Of a stretch of DNA of 41,724 nucleotides, positions 32,784-41,557 are shown piece by piece. Numbering within the stretch: position 1 is the stretch's first letter; each line of letters starts with the position of its first letter. The notes under the pieces were generated by a model. That model made no database searches and had not been told where the DNA came from. It was given only the letters and a program-made list of their open reading frames with translations. The DNA is from Candidatus Sumerlaeota bacterium. Lineage in GTDB: Bacteria > Sumerlaeota > Sumerlaeia > JAFGJS01. The stretch spans positions 1 through 41,724 of the forward strand of contig JAFGJS010000116.1 in NCBI GenBank assembly GCA_016928995.1. The letters run 5' to 3'. Position numbers and translations under genes: made by a program.

Positions 32784-34307
32784 TCATTGATTGCCGGGCG
32801 CTGAATTGAAGTACGGCAGCGCGAACAGTTTATCGGTGAATCCCTGTGGACTGGGATCGAACTCCACGTCGGTCAGCTTGACGCCCTTCGCGTTCAACAG
32901 CGCCAGCCCCGGGCGCCGCGTAAGGTTGTAATGCAGCGCGGCGTTCCGTCCGGTATCGGAGTCCAGATCGAGCTGCAGCACAACGCAACGCTTTCCCAGC
33001 ATTTTTCGAAGCTCCTCATCGCGCAGATGCGTGATGCGAAACGTATCGCTATCCGGACTGGTTGGCGTGTGCAGAAAGAGCAGAATCAGTTTCCCCGCCC
33101 CCTCGGCCATGCGCGCGGCCTGCGCGGGATCGTCGGTGATGATGAAGCCCTGCATGGCAAGACGCACCTCGCGGGTCAAGGGTTTCTTGTCGCCGCTTTC
33201 GGCAGGCGCCGATCCTTCCGCTTCGCTGAGCATCTGGAACAACAGGCCGACTTTTTGCTCGGCGCTCAAATCGCGGCGCACGGCTCGCATTTTGTCCTCA
33301 AAGCCGTTTCGCTCATAAAATTCAGCGGCGATCTCCAGCACCTGTTTGTCCGGCTCCTCAAAAGTGGACAGCCAATATTCAAACGCCACCAGCGCCTCAT
33401 CGATGCGTTTTTGCTTTTCCAGCCGCAAAGCCTGATTATAAAACGTCTTCCGGAAACGCCGACGGTATTCCACCTGCCGCTGCTCTTCCCTGGGCAGCTG
33501 CGAGATGCGTCGCGTAGTCTCAATGGCCTCCTGGATATGGTTCAATTCGAGTTTGATCGCCAGTTGCATCAAGAGGGCGTCCTCGCCCACATTGGGATTC
33601 TGGCAGACGATGTCGATATGCTTCTCCGCGCTCTCCGTATCCTGGAAATTATCGTAATACAGCTTCGTGAGCATGGCATGCAGTTTCAGCTGATCCGGAT
33701 TGATTTCAATGGCCTTAAGCGCATGATCGCGCGCCTTTTCATACGATCCGTTCCGATACGCCTGTTCGGCGCTCTTCGTATAATACGGCCCTAAATATTC
33801 ACGCAACAACCGCAGCGACGGCGGCAGCGGATCCTGGCCGTCAATCTGCGCCGATAAATCCGCGATCAGGTCGTCGTATTCTTCCATATGGATGCCGCGG
33901 GAATATTTCTGATCCAACTTCTGGATGATGCTGTCGCGGACCTGTTCTAAAGACTTGCGCATCTCCGCGTCGTTCGGATTTTTCTGCAACACGAGATGAT
34001 AGAAATCGTAGGCCTGATTCAGTTTCCCTTCTTCCACCAATTGCACGCCTTTATCCAACACGCGCTCCTCGCTTTTTTCGATGCGGATTTCACGGATGCG
34101 CGCGCGGGGCAGGGTGAGTTGCGTGCCGCCGGTGTCAATAATGACCTGCGTGTCGTCCTGAGAGATCACGCGCCCCTGCAACATCGCGCCATCCGTTAAC
34201 TCCACTTCGTCCGCATGAAGCGCTTGCGGAGCGCAGAATGTGAAAAAAAGAACAAAAATAAATGCAAATCCAATAAAGAAAGACTTTCGCAATGAAGAGG
34301 TTCGCAT
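32784..34307 (-). CDS. Exported TPR protein with thioredoxin-fold C-terminus
   Basis: A 507-residue protein with a signal peptide (FFIGFAFIFVLFFTFCAPQALHA). Residues about 22-70 form a small beta domain (DEVELTDGAMLQGRVIS). Several tetratricopeptide-like helical repeats follow, for example AYDFYHLVLQKNPNDAEMRKSL and ARDHALKAIEINPDQLKLHA. The last about 120 residues look like a thioredoxin fold (KLILLFLHTPTSPD, CVVLQLDLDSD, RRPGLALLNAKG) but with TPTSPD where a CxxC would be, so it is not a redox enzyme. ATG 34307 has AAGGA 8 bases upstream and is preferred over 34343. It probably acts as a scaffold in the periplasm, perhaps with the peptidase downstream; that link is inference. Confidence 0.8.
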   Translation of the reverse strand: MRTSSLRKSFFIGFAFIFVLFFTFCAPQALHADEVELTDGAMLQGRVISQDDTQVIIDTGGTQLTLPRARIREIRIEKSEERVLDKGVQLVEEGKLNQAYDFYHLVLQKNPNDAEMRKSLEQVRDSIIQKLDQKYSRGIHMEEYDDLIADLSAQIDGQDPLPPSLRLLREYLGPYYTKSAEQAYRNGSYEKARDHALKAIEINPDQLKLHAMLTKLYYDNFQDTESAEKHIDIVCQNPNVGEDALLMQLAIKLELNHIQEAIETTRRISQLPREEQRQVEYRRRFRKTFYNQALRLEKQKRIDEALVAFEYWLSTFEEPDKQVLEIAAEFYERNGFEDKMRAVRRDLSAEQKVGLLFQMLSEAEGSAPAESGDKKPLTREVRLAMQGFIITDDPAQAARMAEGAGKLILLFLHTPTSPDSDTFRITHLRDEELRKMLGKRCVVLQLDLDSDTGRNAALHYNLTRRPGLALLNAKGVKLTDVEFDPSPQGFTDKLFALPYFNSAPGNQ

Positions 34308-34539
34308 TAGCTTGATCCTTGAAGTGAAATTGGCACGCCCCACAGCGCATCTCGCGATTCGAATGCTGACGATCAGAAATTCTTTGATCTCGTGATTCCC
34401 TTTTTTAGCTTGCCAACTTCCCGCGCAAGCATTAGGCTTTGGCTATTCAGATGTAATGTAAACCAACACCTGAAGCATGTGGCATTCGAGCAAACACTGT
34501 TTGGGGCGCCTCATAATTTAACATAAAAAGGTGACTGCC

Positions 34540-35568
34540 ATGGCCTCCAAGACACAAAAAGGTCGAGGCGATGCGACCGGCAAAAAGACAATTCGCAAAA
34601 CCTCCGTGATAAAAGATAGCGCAAAGGCGTCGGCTAAATCAACCGCAAAAAAAAGCGCGGGCTCAGCTAAATCCACTACGATGAGCGCCACGAAAAAAGC
34701 TGCGGTGAAAAAGACGGCCGTGAAAAAATCCGCCGCCAAGAAAACAGCCGTGACGAAGACCGTCAAGAAAGCCGCGGTCAAGAAAACCGCGACAAAAAAA
34801 ACCGCCGCCAAGAAAACAGCCGCGAAGAAAACCAAAAAGAGCGTGAAGAAATCAACGCGCAAAGCCTCGGCTGAAGTTGTGGAGGCCTTGACTGAATTCT
34901 CCGTTCCCAGCGACGACGACAGCATCACGCGCGTGGAATCTTCAAAGTACCAAAGCGGCCCGCCTCAGATAGAGCCCTCAGGACCGCCCCCGGCGGAAAC
35001 GATGGAACGCGAACTGCCGCAGGCCTACGGCGATACGAAATTGGTTTTGCTCGTGCGGGATCCGGAGTGGATTTACGCATACTGGGAAATTTCGCCGCAA
35101 ATCCGCCATGCGCTGGGACTCGATTACAGCGACAAGCCGCGACGGTTTGTCATGCGCTTCTATGACATCACCGGCGTCACGGACTTCATCGGTTTCAACG
35201 CCAATGCGCATTACGACATTGAAATCGACGTAGACGCAAACGCCTGGTACGTGCATATCCGCCTGCCGGATCGCAGATGGTGCGCAGACCTGGGGCTGGT
35301 CGACCACGACGACGACTTCATACAGATTGTGCGTTCGAACAAAATCGAAACACCGGCCAATTTCGTCAGCGACGCGCTGGATGAACACTGGATGGCGCAG
35401 GACGAGGAGTTCCGCAAAGTCCTGGGCCAGTCGGCGCATCTCCTGGAATCCTCGGTGAACGGCGAAAAACGCGTCTCCGTCGACTTGGGAGGCCGCAGCG
35501 CCTCCATCAGTTTATTGCCGTCCAGCGGCGCCTTTGGAGGATCGGAGCAGGCGCTGAAGCGCCGCTGA
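34540..35568 (+). CDS. DUF4912 protein with histone H1-like basic tail
   Basis: A 342-residue protein. Residues 1-115 are a Lys/Ala/Thr tail of repeated KKTA-type words, like histone H1 or bacterial H1-like proteins. Residues about 155-285 are a DUF4912 domain: KLVLLVRDPEWIYAYWEIS, RFVMRFYDITG, ANAWYVHIRLPDRRWCADLG and a closing segment. The C-terminal 50 residues are plain. ATG 34540 has AAGGTGA just ahead and is preferred to GTG 34531. The next gene, 52 bases on, is a GH57 alpha-glucan enzyme; DUF4912 genes beside GH57 genes occur in other bacteria, which suggests a role in glucan or carbohydrate binding. The tail may instead bind DNA or another polyanion. The function is not established. 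Confidence 0.82.
   Translation: MASKTQKGRGDATGKKTIRKTSVIKDSAKASAKSTAKKSAGSAKSTTMSATKKAAVKKTAVKKSAAKKTAVTKTVKKAAVKKTATKKTAAKKTAAKKTKKSVKKSTRKASAEVVEALTEFSVPSDDDSITRVESSKYQSGPPQIEPSGPPPAETMERELPQAYGDTKLVLLVRDPEWIYAYWEISPQIRHALGLDYSDKPRRFVMRFYDITGVTDFIGFNANAHYDIEIDVDANAWYVHIRLPDRRWCADLGLVDHDDDFIQIVRSNKIETPANFVSDALDEHWMAQDEEFRKVLGQSAHLLESSVNGEKRVSVDLGGRSASISLLPSSGAFGGSEQALKRR
34681..34862 (+). repeat. In-frame tandem repeat coding the KKTA-type tail
   Basis: A run of degenerate 12- to 21-base units (AAGAAAACCGCC-like words) codes for Lys-Lys-Thr-Ala-type repeats inside the DUF4912 gene. Such runs change length easily, so tail length may vary between strains. Confidence 0.7.
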
Positions 35569-35620
35569 ATCCCGAACGGCTTGCCGCCCCATTTCCAGCA
35601 CAACGAGCGAAGGATCGCAT

Positions 35621-37225
35621 ATGCCCACGAAAGACAATCCGGACGGCTATCTTTGCCTGATGCTGCATGCGCATCTCCCTTTTGTCCGGCACCCCGAATA
35701 TGAGGATTCGATGGAGGAGCGCTGGCTCTACGAAGCCATCACGGAAACATATATTCCGCTGCTCGACATGTTCGAAGGCTTGCTGCGCGACGGCGTCGAT
35801 TTCCGCATGACCATGTCCATCACCCCGCCGCTCGCCGCGATGCTGACGGACGATCTGTTGCAACGCCGCTATCAGCGCCACATCGAGCGGCTGCTCGAAC
35901 TGGCGAACAAGGAAGTCAAGCGCACGCAAAACATGCCGGAGTACCGCTCCTCGGCGTTGATGTACCAGCGCAAATTCAGCCGCGCGCGGGAGCTGTTTGT
36001 GGATCAGCATGGCCGGAACCTGGCGCACGCCTTCAACAAAGTGGCCAAAACCGGCAAACTCGAGCTGATCACCTGCGGCGCGACGCACGGATTTCAACCG
36101 CTCCTGCAAACCCAGCCCGAGGCCGTGCGCGCCCAGATCCGCATCGCCCGCAGGCATTACGAAGAAGTCTTCGGCGTCCGGCCGCGCGGCATCTGGAACG
36201 GAGAATGCGGATATTTCCCCGGACTGGACCTTGAAATGAGATCCGAGGGGATCAAGTTCTTCTTCGTCGATGCGCATGCGATTCTGTACGCCGACCGCCG
36301 GCCGAAATACGGCGTCTACGCCCCGGTGCTCTGCCCGGAAAGCGGCTGCGCGGCGTTTGGACGCGACCTGGAGACTTCCCTGGCGGTTTGGAGCGCCGAC
36401 ACCGGCTATCCCGGCGATCCGGTCTACCGTGAATTCTTCCGCGACGTGGGCTACGATCTACCCTTCGATTACGTCAAACCCTACATCCACGAGAGCGGGA
36501 TGCGGCTTTCCACGGGCGTCAAATATCAACGCGTGACCGGCAAAGTGGACCTTGCGGACAAACAGCCCTATTCCCCGGAAGCCGCGCTCCAGCGCGCCGC
36601 GGATCACGCCGGCAACTTCATGTTCAACCGCGAAAAACAGGTGGAATGGCTGGCGGGAAACATGGATCGCAAACCTATCATCGCCAGTCCATACGACGCG
36701 GAACTCTTCGGCCACTGGTGGTATGAAGGGCCGGATTTCCTCAATTACTTCTTCCGCAAATGCCACTATGATCAACAGCGCCTCGGCCTGATTACGCCGT
36801 CCGAATACCTCGAGATGTATCCGGTCAACCAAGTCTGTCAGCCGACGATGTCGAGCTGGGGCAACAAGGGCTACTGCGAAGTCTGGCTGGAGGGAAGCAA
36901 CGACTGGATTTACCGGCATCTGCACAAGGCGGCGGAGCGCATGATTTACCTGGCGCGTAATTTCCGGGCGCCCAGCGACATCGAGCGCCGCGCGTTGAAT
37001 CAGGCCGCGCGCGAATTGCTGCTGGCGCAAAGCAGCGACTGGGCCTTCATCATGAAAACCGGCACCACCGTGGAATACGCCGTGAAACGGACCAAGGAGC
37101 ACATCCTGAATTTCACGGACCTCTTCGAGCAGCTGCAGAAACGCCAGATCGACGCTGATTTTGTCGGCAAACTGGAATGGAAAAACAATATTTTTCAAAA
37201 CATCGATTACAAGATCTACCGTTAA
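35621..37225 (+). CDS. GH57-family alpha-glucan branching enzyme
   Basis: A 534-residue glycoside hydrolase family 57 enzyme of the branching-enzyme group, which cuts alpha-1,4-glucan and rejoins it by alpha-1,6 bonds in glycogen-like polymers. The GH57 barrel opens with LMLHAHLPFVRHPEYE; the nucleophile is Glu195 in GIWNGECGYFPG and the acid/base Asp359 in ASPYDAELFGHWWYEGP. THGFQPLL and MSSWGNKGY are further family motifs. The helical C-terminal region follows from about residue 400. GAAGGATCG lies just before the ATG. It lies 52 bases after the DUF4912 gene, so the two are probably one operon, ended by a strong terminator. Branching rather than amylase activity is inferred from the overall match. 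Confidence 0.9.
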   Translation: MPTKDNPDGYLCLMLHAHLPFVRHPEYEDSMEERWLYEAITETYIPLLDMFEGLLRDGVDFRMTMSITPPLAAMLTDDLLQRRYQRHIERLLELANKEVKRTQNMPEYRSSALMYQRKFSRARELFVDQHGRNLAHAFNKVAKTGKLELITCGATHGFQPLLQTQPEAVRAQIRIARRHYEEVFGVRPRGIWNGECGYFPGLDLEMRSEGIKFFFVDAHAILYADRRPKYGVYAPVLCPESGCAAFGRDLETSLAVWSADTGYPGDPVYREFFRDVGYDLPFDYVKPYIHESGMRLSTGVKYQRVTGKVDLADKQPYSPEAALQRAADHAGNFMFNREKQVEWLAGNMDRKPIIASPYDAELFGHWWYEGPDFLNYFFRKCHYDQQRLGLITPSEYLEMYPVNQVCQPTMSSWGNKGYCEVWLEGSNDWIYRHLHKAAERMIYLARNFRAPSDIERRALNQAARELLLAQSSDWAFIMKTGTTVEYAVKRTKEHILNFTDLFEQLQKRQIDADFVGKLEWKNNIFQNIDYKIYR

Positions 37226-37229
37226 TCAC

Positions 37230-37262
37230 GAAAAGGACGCAGCGCATGCCTGCGTCCTTTTC
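37230..37262 (+). terminator. Terminator after the GH57 gene
   Basis: A perfect 13-bp stem, GAAAAGGACGCAG (37230-37242) with its complement at 37250-37262, and a 7-base loop. The 3' arm ends in CCTTTTC, giving a T-rich tail. It begins 5 bases after the GH57 stop. Confidence 0.85.
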
Positions 37263-37440
37263 GATTCATAAACGCCCCCCATTCAATCAAATACAAATAC
37301 GAAAAGACAATCCGTAATACATTTTATCGCTAATTGGCCTGAATAAATCTCGTCTTTTTCTGCAAAACAATGTAACATCGGCATGCTACAACGTCTGGAG
37401 AATGTAAGCATGAAATCCAGATGGAGGAGGACCAAGGATC

Positions 37441-38139
37441 ATGTCTCGTAATCTCTTGATCATCGCAATCATCGGAGCGCTGACGCTGGCGCTGGGGGCG
37501 CCGCAGGTTCAGGCCGCCGAACGCGACTCGAAAAGCTATTCGCTCTATTTCGATGGAAACAATCTGGGCGTCGGTTTCGATCGCCACAAGGGCAGCTCTG
37601 ACGGACGCCATGATCGACACGGCGATTACAACGGACGCGACTACTCCGTGTTCGTCAATCTGCCGTTGAACTCATACTCCGGTTATGACCGCTATTACAC
37701 GCAAACAAGCCCAAGCGCGTCATATTCCTCATTGCGCTATGCCAGCGACCGCTATGACCGGACCAGCCGCGACCGAAGGCCGACAACTTACGATAGACGG
37801 CCGGCTTACGACAGACGGCCCAGTTCCGAAAGACCGCCAAACGATCACTGGAACCGCCCAAGCAGCTACAACAGTAAATACCACTACAACAAATACCACC
37901 ACAATGATTGGGACTGGGGCCATAGCTCATCCTGGTACAGGCCCTATAGACCCAGTCACAGTTCATATGCAAAATTCTGGATCTCAGGCTGCTATGTCTA
38001 TGACTCCGTACAGGTCTTTAGTCACTACGAAACAGTCTGGGTGAGCGGGTATTATGGCGGCGGACACTATGTGCAGCGGCCGGTGTATTGCACGCAAACC
38101 AAGCGCGTCTGGAAACCGGGCCACTGGAGTTATCGTTAG
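37441..38139 (+). CDS. Secreted Tyr/Arg/Ser-rich protein
   Basis: A 232-residue exported protein with a clear signal peptide (LLIIAIIGALTLALGAPQVQAA, cleaved near 26). The middle is low complexity with repeated YDRRP words (TTYDRRPAYDRRPSSE) and many Tyr, His, Ser and Asn. The C-terminal about 70 residues form a small domain with paired aromatic strands (KFWISGCYVYDSVQVF, VWVSGYYGGGHYV) ending KRVWKPGHW, like the YxWGxW/WxPGHW repeats of some secreted proteins. The function is unknown; a surface or envelope role is plausible. It has GGAGGAGG about 10 bases ahead of the ATG and its own terminator. Confidence 0.8.
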   Translation: MSRNLLIIAIIGALTLALGAPQVQAAERDSKSYSLYFDGNNLGVGFDRHKGSSDGRHDRHGDYNGRDYSVFVNLPLNSYSGYDRYYTQTSPSASYSSLRYASDRYDRTSRDRRPTTYDRRPAYDRRPSSERPPNDHWNRPSSYNSKYHYNKYHHNDWDWGHSSSWYRPYRPSHSSYAKFWISGCYVYDSVQVFSHYETVWVSGYYGGGHYVQRPVYCTQTKRVWKPGHWSYR

Positions 38140-38172
38140 GCTCCAACCGCACAGCATGAGCGCAAGCCGGAT

Positions 38173-38201
38173 GCAGCCGCGGATGAAAAATCCGCGGCTG
38201 C
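38173..38201 (+). terminator. Hairpin terminator after the Tyr-rich secreted protein
   Basis: A perfect 12-bp stem, GCAGCCGCGGAT (38173-38184) with its complement at 38190-38201, closes a GAAAA loop. The following CTTCATATT is only moderately T-rich. It separates the secreted protein gene from pyrB. Confidence 0.75.
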
Positions 38202-38315
38202 CTTCATATTGCCGCCCACAGTGAATTTTGCCGAGATTTTTGCTTGCCACTCTGCGCGGAAGGCGCCAAAGATAGGATCCAGCAAGGCGCGCATCCCGTC
38301 CAAGCAGGCCCTTAC

Positions 38316-39242
38316 ATGAGCTTTAACCAGAAGCATCTGCTCGAATTGGAGCATCTGACGCGCGAGGAGATCGAGACGATCCTCGACACCGCCCGGCAAT
38401 TCAAGCAGACCTTTCAGCGATCCAAGAAGAAAGTTCCCACGCTCGTTGGCAAGACCGTGGTGAATTTGTTTTTCGAAAACAGCACGCGCACACGCACATC
38501 CTTCGAAATCGCGGCCAAACGCCTCGGCGCGGACGTGCTGAATTTCTCCGCCTCCACTTCAAGCCTCTCCAAGGGCGAAACGATCATCGACACCGCGCGC
38601 ACCATCGAGGCGATGGGCAGCGATGTGATCATCGTGCGGCACTCCTGTCCTGGCGCGCCGCATCTGCTGGCGAAAAAAGTGCAATCCTCGATCATCAACG
38701 CCGGCGACGGCTGCCATGAGCATCCGACGCAAGGCTTGCTGGACATCTTCACCATGCGCGAAAAGAAGGGCAAGATCGAGGGGCTGAACGTCGCGATCAT
38801 CGGCGACCTGTCGCACAGCCGCGTGATGCGCTCCAACGTCTGGGGGCTGCTCAAACTCGGCGCGAAGGTCACGCTTGTCGGCCCCAAGACGCTCGTGCCG
38901 CGCGCGTTCGAAAAATTCGGCTGCAAAATCTGCTACAGTCTGCGCGAGGGGATCGCCGAGGCCGACGTGATCAACCTGCTGCGCATTCAGCTCGAACGGC
39001 AGCAGCAGAATCTCTTTCCCAGCATCCGCGAATACAAACTGCTCTACGGCCTGAACGGCAAATCGATCTCCTGGGCGCGCGACGATGTGATGATCATGCA
39101 TCCCGGCCCGGTGAACCGCGGCGTGGAGATCAGTCAGCAAATCGCCGACGGCCCGCTTTCCGTGATCAACGAGCAAGTCACCAACGGCGTCGCCATCCGC
39201 ATGGCCGTGCTCTTCCTGCTCAGCCATCCTTCCGGCAAATGA
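38316..39242 (+). CDS. pyrB: Aspartate carbamoyltransferase catalytic subunit
   Basis: Catalyses carbamoyl phosphate plus aspartate to carbamoyl aspartate in pyrimidine synthesis. From the ATG at 38316 the product is 308 residues, the usual length. The carbamoyl-phosphate site is FFENSTRTRTSFEIA; other motifs are SASTSSLSKGETIIDT, HPTQGLLDIFT, GDLSHSRVMRSN and MHPGPVNRGVEI. The frame is open to 38244, but MSFNQKHLLEL fits the family start. Its ribosome-binding site is weak. No pyrI, pyrC or pyrR gene is adjacent, so it stands apart from the usual pyrimidine cluster. Confidence 0.95.
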   Translation: MSFNQKHLLELEHLTREEIETILDTARQFKQTFQRSKKKVPTLVGKTVVNLFFENSTRTRTSFEIAAKRLGADVLNFSASTSSLSKGETIIDTARTIEAMGSDVIIVRHSCPGAPHLLAKKVQSSIINAGDGCHEHPTQGLLDIFTMREKKGKIEGLNVAIIGDLSHSRVMRSNVWGLLKLGAKVTLVGPKTLVPRAFEKFGCKICYSLREGIAEADVINLLRIQLERQQQNLFPSIREYKLLYGLNGKSISWARDDVMIMHPGPVNRGVEISQQIADGPLSVINEQVTNGVAIRMAVLFLLSHPSGK

Positions 39243-39257
39243 CGCCGTCATGTTCGA

Positions 39258-40340
39258 TCATGGCGTCTCCGCAGGTTCCAAAGCTTTCCAGGCATACTGT
39301 TCATTCTTGATGAGCGTCATCTTCTCGCCCTGCTCCAACCGGATCGGCGTCAGGACGACCACCCCATCTTTCTTTTCATACTTGCACGACGTGACATGAA
39401 TCATCTGCATCTCTCTGTCATGAGCGCATAGCGTGATAGCTCGGCCAAACGGAGAATCCCAAATCCGGTAATATTGATCTGGCACGCCCTTGTCGCCGAT
39501 ATTCGCTCGCACAATCGCCGGATCAACATCAATACGTTCAATCACGCCGTCTTCCTTTATGGCAAAACGCATCGAGGAACCGTCATCCCGCCGCCCGATC
39601 CAACTGCCGCAAAGATCGGAGACCGGCATGTCGCTGCTGCGCAGAAAAGCCCATTCGATCTGGTACGCGCTCGGTCCGCTCATATTGGACAGAATCAGCG
39701 TGTCGCCGTCATCCTCCAAGCGATAAGCAAGGCTCATCGCCAGCGACTGGCCCATTGAACGGGCCGATTCATCCGTCAAGGGAATGTTGATTTCACAATG
39801 CGTGATATTGCTTTTAATTTCGAACTGCTTCCCCATCGTGATGAAATGAATCCGCAGTTTATCTTTCTTGATAAATTCGATGATATCAAAAGGCGGACCG
39901 ATGGGAAAGGCGCCTTTTTTCAGATAAGCGAATTTCCATTCGCCTTCCGGCTTCTTGAAATCCTTCGGAACAGCCGCCGGTTTAACCGGAACTTCGCGCC
40001 GGAAAACCGGACCGAACATAATGCCGGGCATCTTCCAGACAAGACAGCCTTCCTCATTGATGCTTCCCCGCCAATAGGCCTCATCGCGAGTTCCCTCATC
40101 GGTATAAAACCGGTATTCGTCCTGTTCATAAGACCACCGACTGGAATCCCGCTCGCCTTTTTCGTGATAGGTATGGTTTTTCTTGATCTCGATGACGATG
40201 CTCGCGCCCAAACCAAGTCCGCGCCATACCCCAATGACTGCTTTATCCGGATCGCTGGCGTCGCTCCCTGTACCCTTGGAAAACAAAGCGCATGATGTCA
40301 ACAGCGCACAGGCGCCCAGCAACAACGTCAATCGTCTCAT
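39258..40340 (-). CDS. Lipoprotein of unknown function with three GxW-type modules
   Basis: A 360-residue predicted lipoprotein. The signal peptide RRLTLLLGACALLTSC ends in a good lipobox LTSC with Cys17. The mature part appears to have three similar beta-rich modules, starting near IGVWRGLGLGASIVIEIKK, EGEWKFAYLKKGAFPIG and LCGSWIGRRDDGSSMRFAI, each opening with Gly-x-Trp and followed by alternating beta strands. This resembles lipocalin-like repeats, but no named family was recognised. It would be processed by LspA and anchored in a membrane facing the periplasm. It converges with pyrB, 15 bases apart. Confidence 0.75.
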   Translation of the reverse strand: MRRLTLLLGACALLTSCALFSKGTGSDASDPDKAVIGVWRGLGLGASIVIEIKKNHTYHEKGERDSSRWSYEQDEYRFYTDEGTRDEAYWRGSINEEGCLVWKMPGIMFGPVFRREVPVKPAAVPKDFKKPEGEWKFAYLKKGAFPIGPPFDIIEFIKKDKLRIHFITMGKQFEIKSNITHCEINIPLTDESARSMGQSLAMSLAYRLEDDGDTLILSNMSGPSAYQIEWAFLRSSDMPVSDLCGSWIGRRDDGSSMRFAIKEDGVIERIDVDPAIVRANIGDKGVPDQYYRIWDSPFGRAITLCAHDREMQMIHVTSCKYEKKDGVVVLTPIRLEQGEKMTLIKNEQYAWKALEPAETP

Positions 40341-40510
40341 GATTGCATCCTTATTTTGATTTCAACAAAGCCAAAAGCGTTTTCGTGCCGGAATTCCTGG
40401 CAACGGACTCAGCGCAATGACACAATTATTTAATGACTGGCAACAAATTTGTCAATTGCGCTTCGATTCAATTCACAGTTTGCAATTTCCAATTAAATGT
40501 CGCATATTAA

Positions 40511-40528
40511 CCGGATGAATTTATCCGG
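40511..40528 (+). promoter_or_regulatory. Hairpin overlapping the ribosome-binding site of the thiamine-binding gene
   Basis: CCGGAT (40511-40516) pairs with ATCCGG (40523-40528) around a 6-base loop. The 3' arm covers the first bases of the GGAGG Shine-Dalgarno at 40527-40531. It may modulate translation; it is short. Confidence 0.3.
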
Positions 40529-40537
40529 AGGCGGATC

Positions 40538-40852
40538 ATGAATGTGATTGCCGATCTATGCGTAATCCCGATGGGCGTCGGGGTTTCGGTTTCGAAATAC
40601 GTGGCGGAGTGCGAGCGGATCTTGCGCGAGAGAAACTTGAAGCTGCAACTGCATGCCTACGGCACGAACATCGAGGGCGAATGGGACGAGGTGTTCGCCG
40701 CGATCAAGGCGTGCCACGAGGCGATGCACGCGCTGGGCGCGCCGCGCATCAGCAGCACGCTGCGCTTCGGCACGCGCACGGACCGCGAGCAGTCGATGGA
40801 GGACAAGGTGCGCAGCGTGGAGCAACGGCTGGCGGAAATGGAAGGAGATTAA
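40538..40852 (+). CDS. MTH1187-type thiamine-binding protein
   Basis: A 104-residue protein of the MTH1187/YkoF-like family (formerly DUF77), ferredoxin-like folds that bind thiamine or its precursors. It has ADLCVIPMGVGVSVSKYVAEC at the start, LQLHAYGTNIEGEWDEVFAAI in the middle (the TxIEG segment is the family hallmark) and GAPRISSTLRFGTRTDR near the end. The C-terminus is a short charged helix. GGAGGCGG lies about 5 bases ahead of the ATG. No thiamine transport or synthesis gene and no TPP riboswitch is next to it. Confidence 0.9.
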   Translation: MNVIADLCVIPMGVGVSVSKYVAECERILRERNLKLQLHAYGTNIEGEWDEVFAAIKACHEAMHALGAPRISSTLRFGTRTDREQSMEDKVRSVEQRLAEMEGD

Positions 40853-40874
40853 AGCTGGAACATCGCATGACCGG

Positions 40875-41552
40875 TCATTCCGCTTCATCGAAAATCGCGG
40901 AGCCGACGCGCACAAGCGTGGCGCCTTCCTCGATCGCCGTTTCGAAGTCGCCCGACATGCCCATGGAAAGCTCCCGCAGCTGCTCCAATCCCTTTTGCCG
41001 CAGCTGGTCGCGCAGCTCGCGCAAACCGCGAAACACCGGCCGCGCGTCTTCCGGATCGTCTGAATACGGCGCCATCGTCATCAAGCCCCGCACGCGCAAA
41101 CCCGGCAGCCCGAGCGCCGTTCGCGCCAGCGCTTCGACCTGCTCCGGCTCGGCGCCGAACTTGCTCTCTTCGCCGGAGACATTGACCTGCAGCAGGATCT
41201 CGATGGAACGGCCTTCGCTTTCCGCGGCCTGGCTGAGCGCGCGCGCCAGCCGCTCGCTGTCCACGGAATGAATCATGTGGAATAATTGCACCGCCAGCCG
41301 GGCCTTGTTGCGCTGCAAGTGGCCGATCAAGTGCCATTCGGCTGGAGGCAGGCGAGGGATTTTCTCCTGCGCCTCCTGCACCCGGTTCTCGCCGAACGCG
41401 CCGCAGCCGGCGTCCAACGCCTGGCTCACCCGCTCCGCGCCATGGTTTTTCGTGACCGCCACCAGCCGCACATCATGCGGATCGCGGCCGGCCCGTTCGC
41501 AAGCGAGCCGGATGCGCTGTTGAATACGATGAAGGTTTTCCGGGACAGACAT
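40875..41552 (-). CDS. yggS: YggS/PLPBP-type pyridoxal-phosphate homeostasis protein
   Basis: A 225-residue single-barrel PLP-binding protein that helps control free pyridoxal phosphate. The PLP lysine is Lys35 in RLVAVTKNH; other motifs are FGENRVQEAQEK, WHLIGHLQRNKAR, HSVDSERLARAL, LLQVNVSGEESKFG, GLMTMAP and LSMGMSGDFETAIEEGATLVRVGSAIF. TKN replaces the commoner SKT/TKT after the barrel strand, with the lysine kept. The ATG at 41552 has GGTGA ahead of it, which lies in a class C repeat arm. It converges with the thiamine-binding gene, 22 bases apart. Confidence 0.93.
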   Translation of the reverse strand: MSVPENLHRIQQRIRLACERAGRDPHDVRLVAVTKNHGAERVSQALDAGCGAFGENRVQEAQEKIPRLPPAEWHLIGHLQRNKARLAVQLFHMIHSVDSERLARALSQAAESEGRSIEILLQVNVSGEESKFGAEPEQVEALARTALGLPGLRVRGLMTMAPYSDDPEDARPVFRGLRELRDQLRQKGLEQLRELSMGMSGDFETAIEEGATLVRVGSAIFDEAE

Positions 41553-41557
41553 TTTTT

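Noticed and set aside
34345-34363. TTGGCACGCCCCACAGC as a second sigma-54 promoter
   Set aside because: The gap between GG and GC is 11 bases rather than the required 10.
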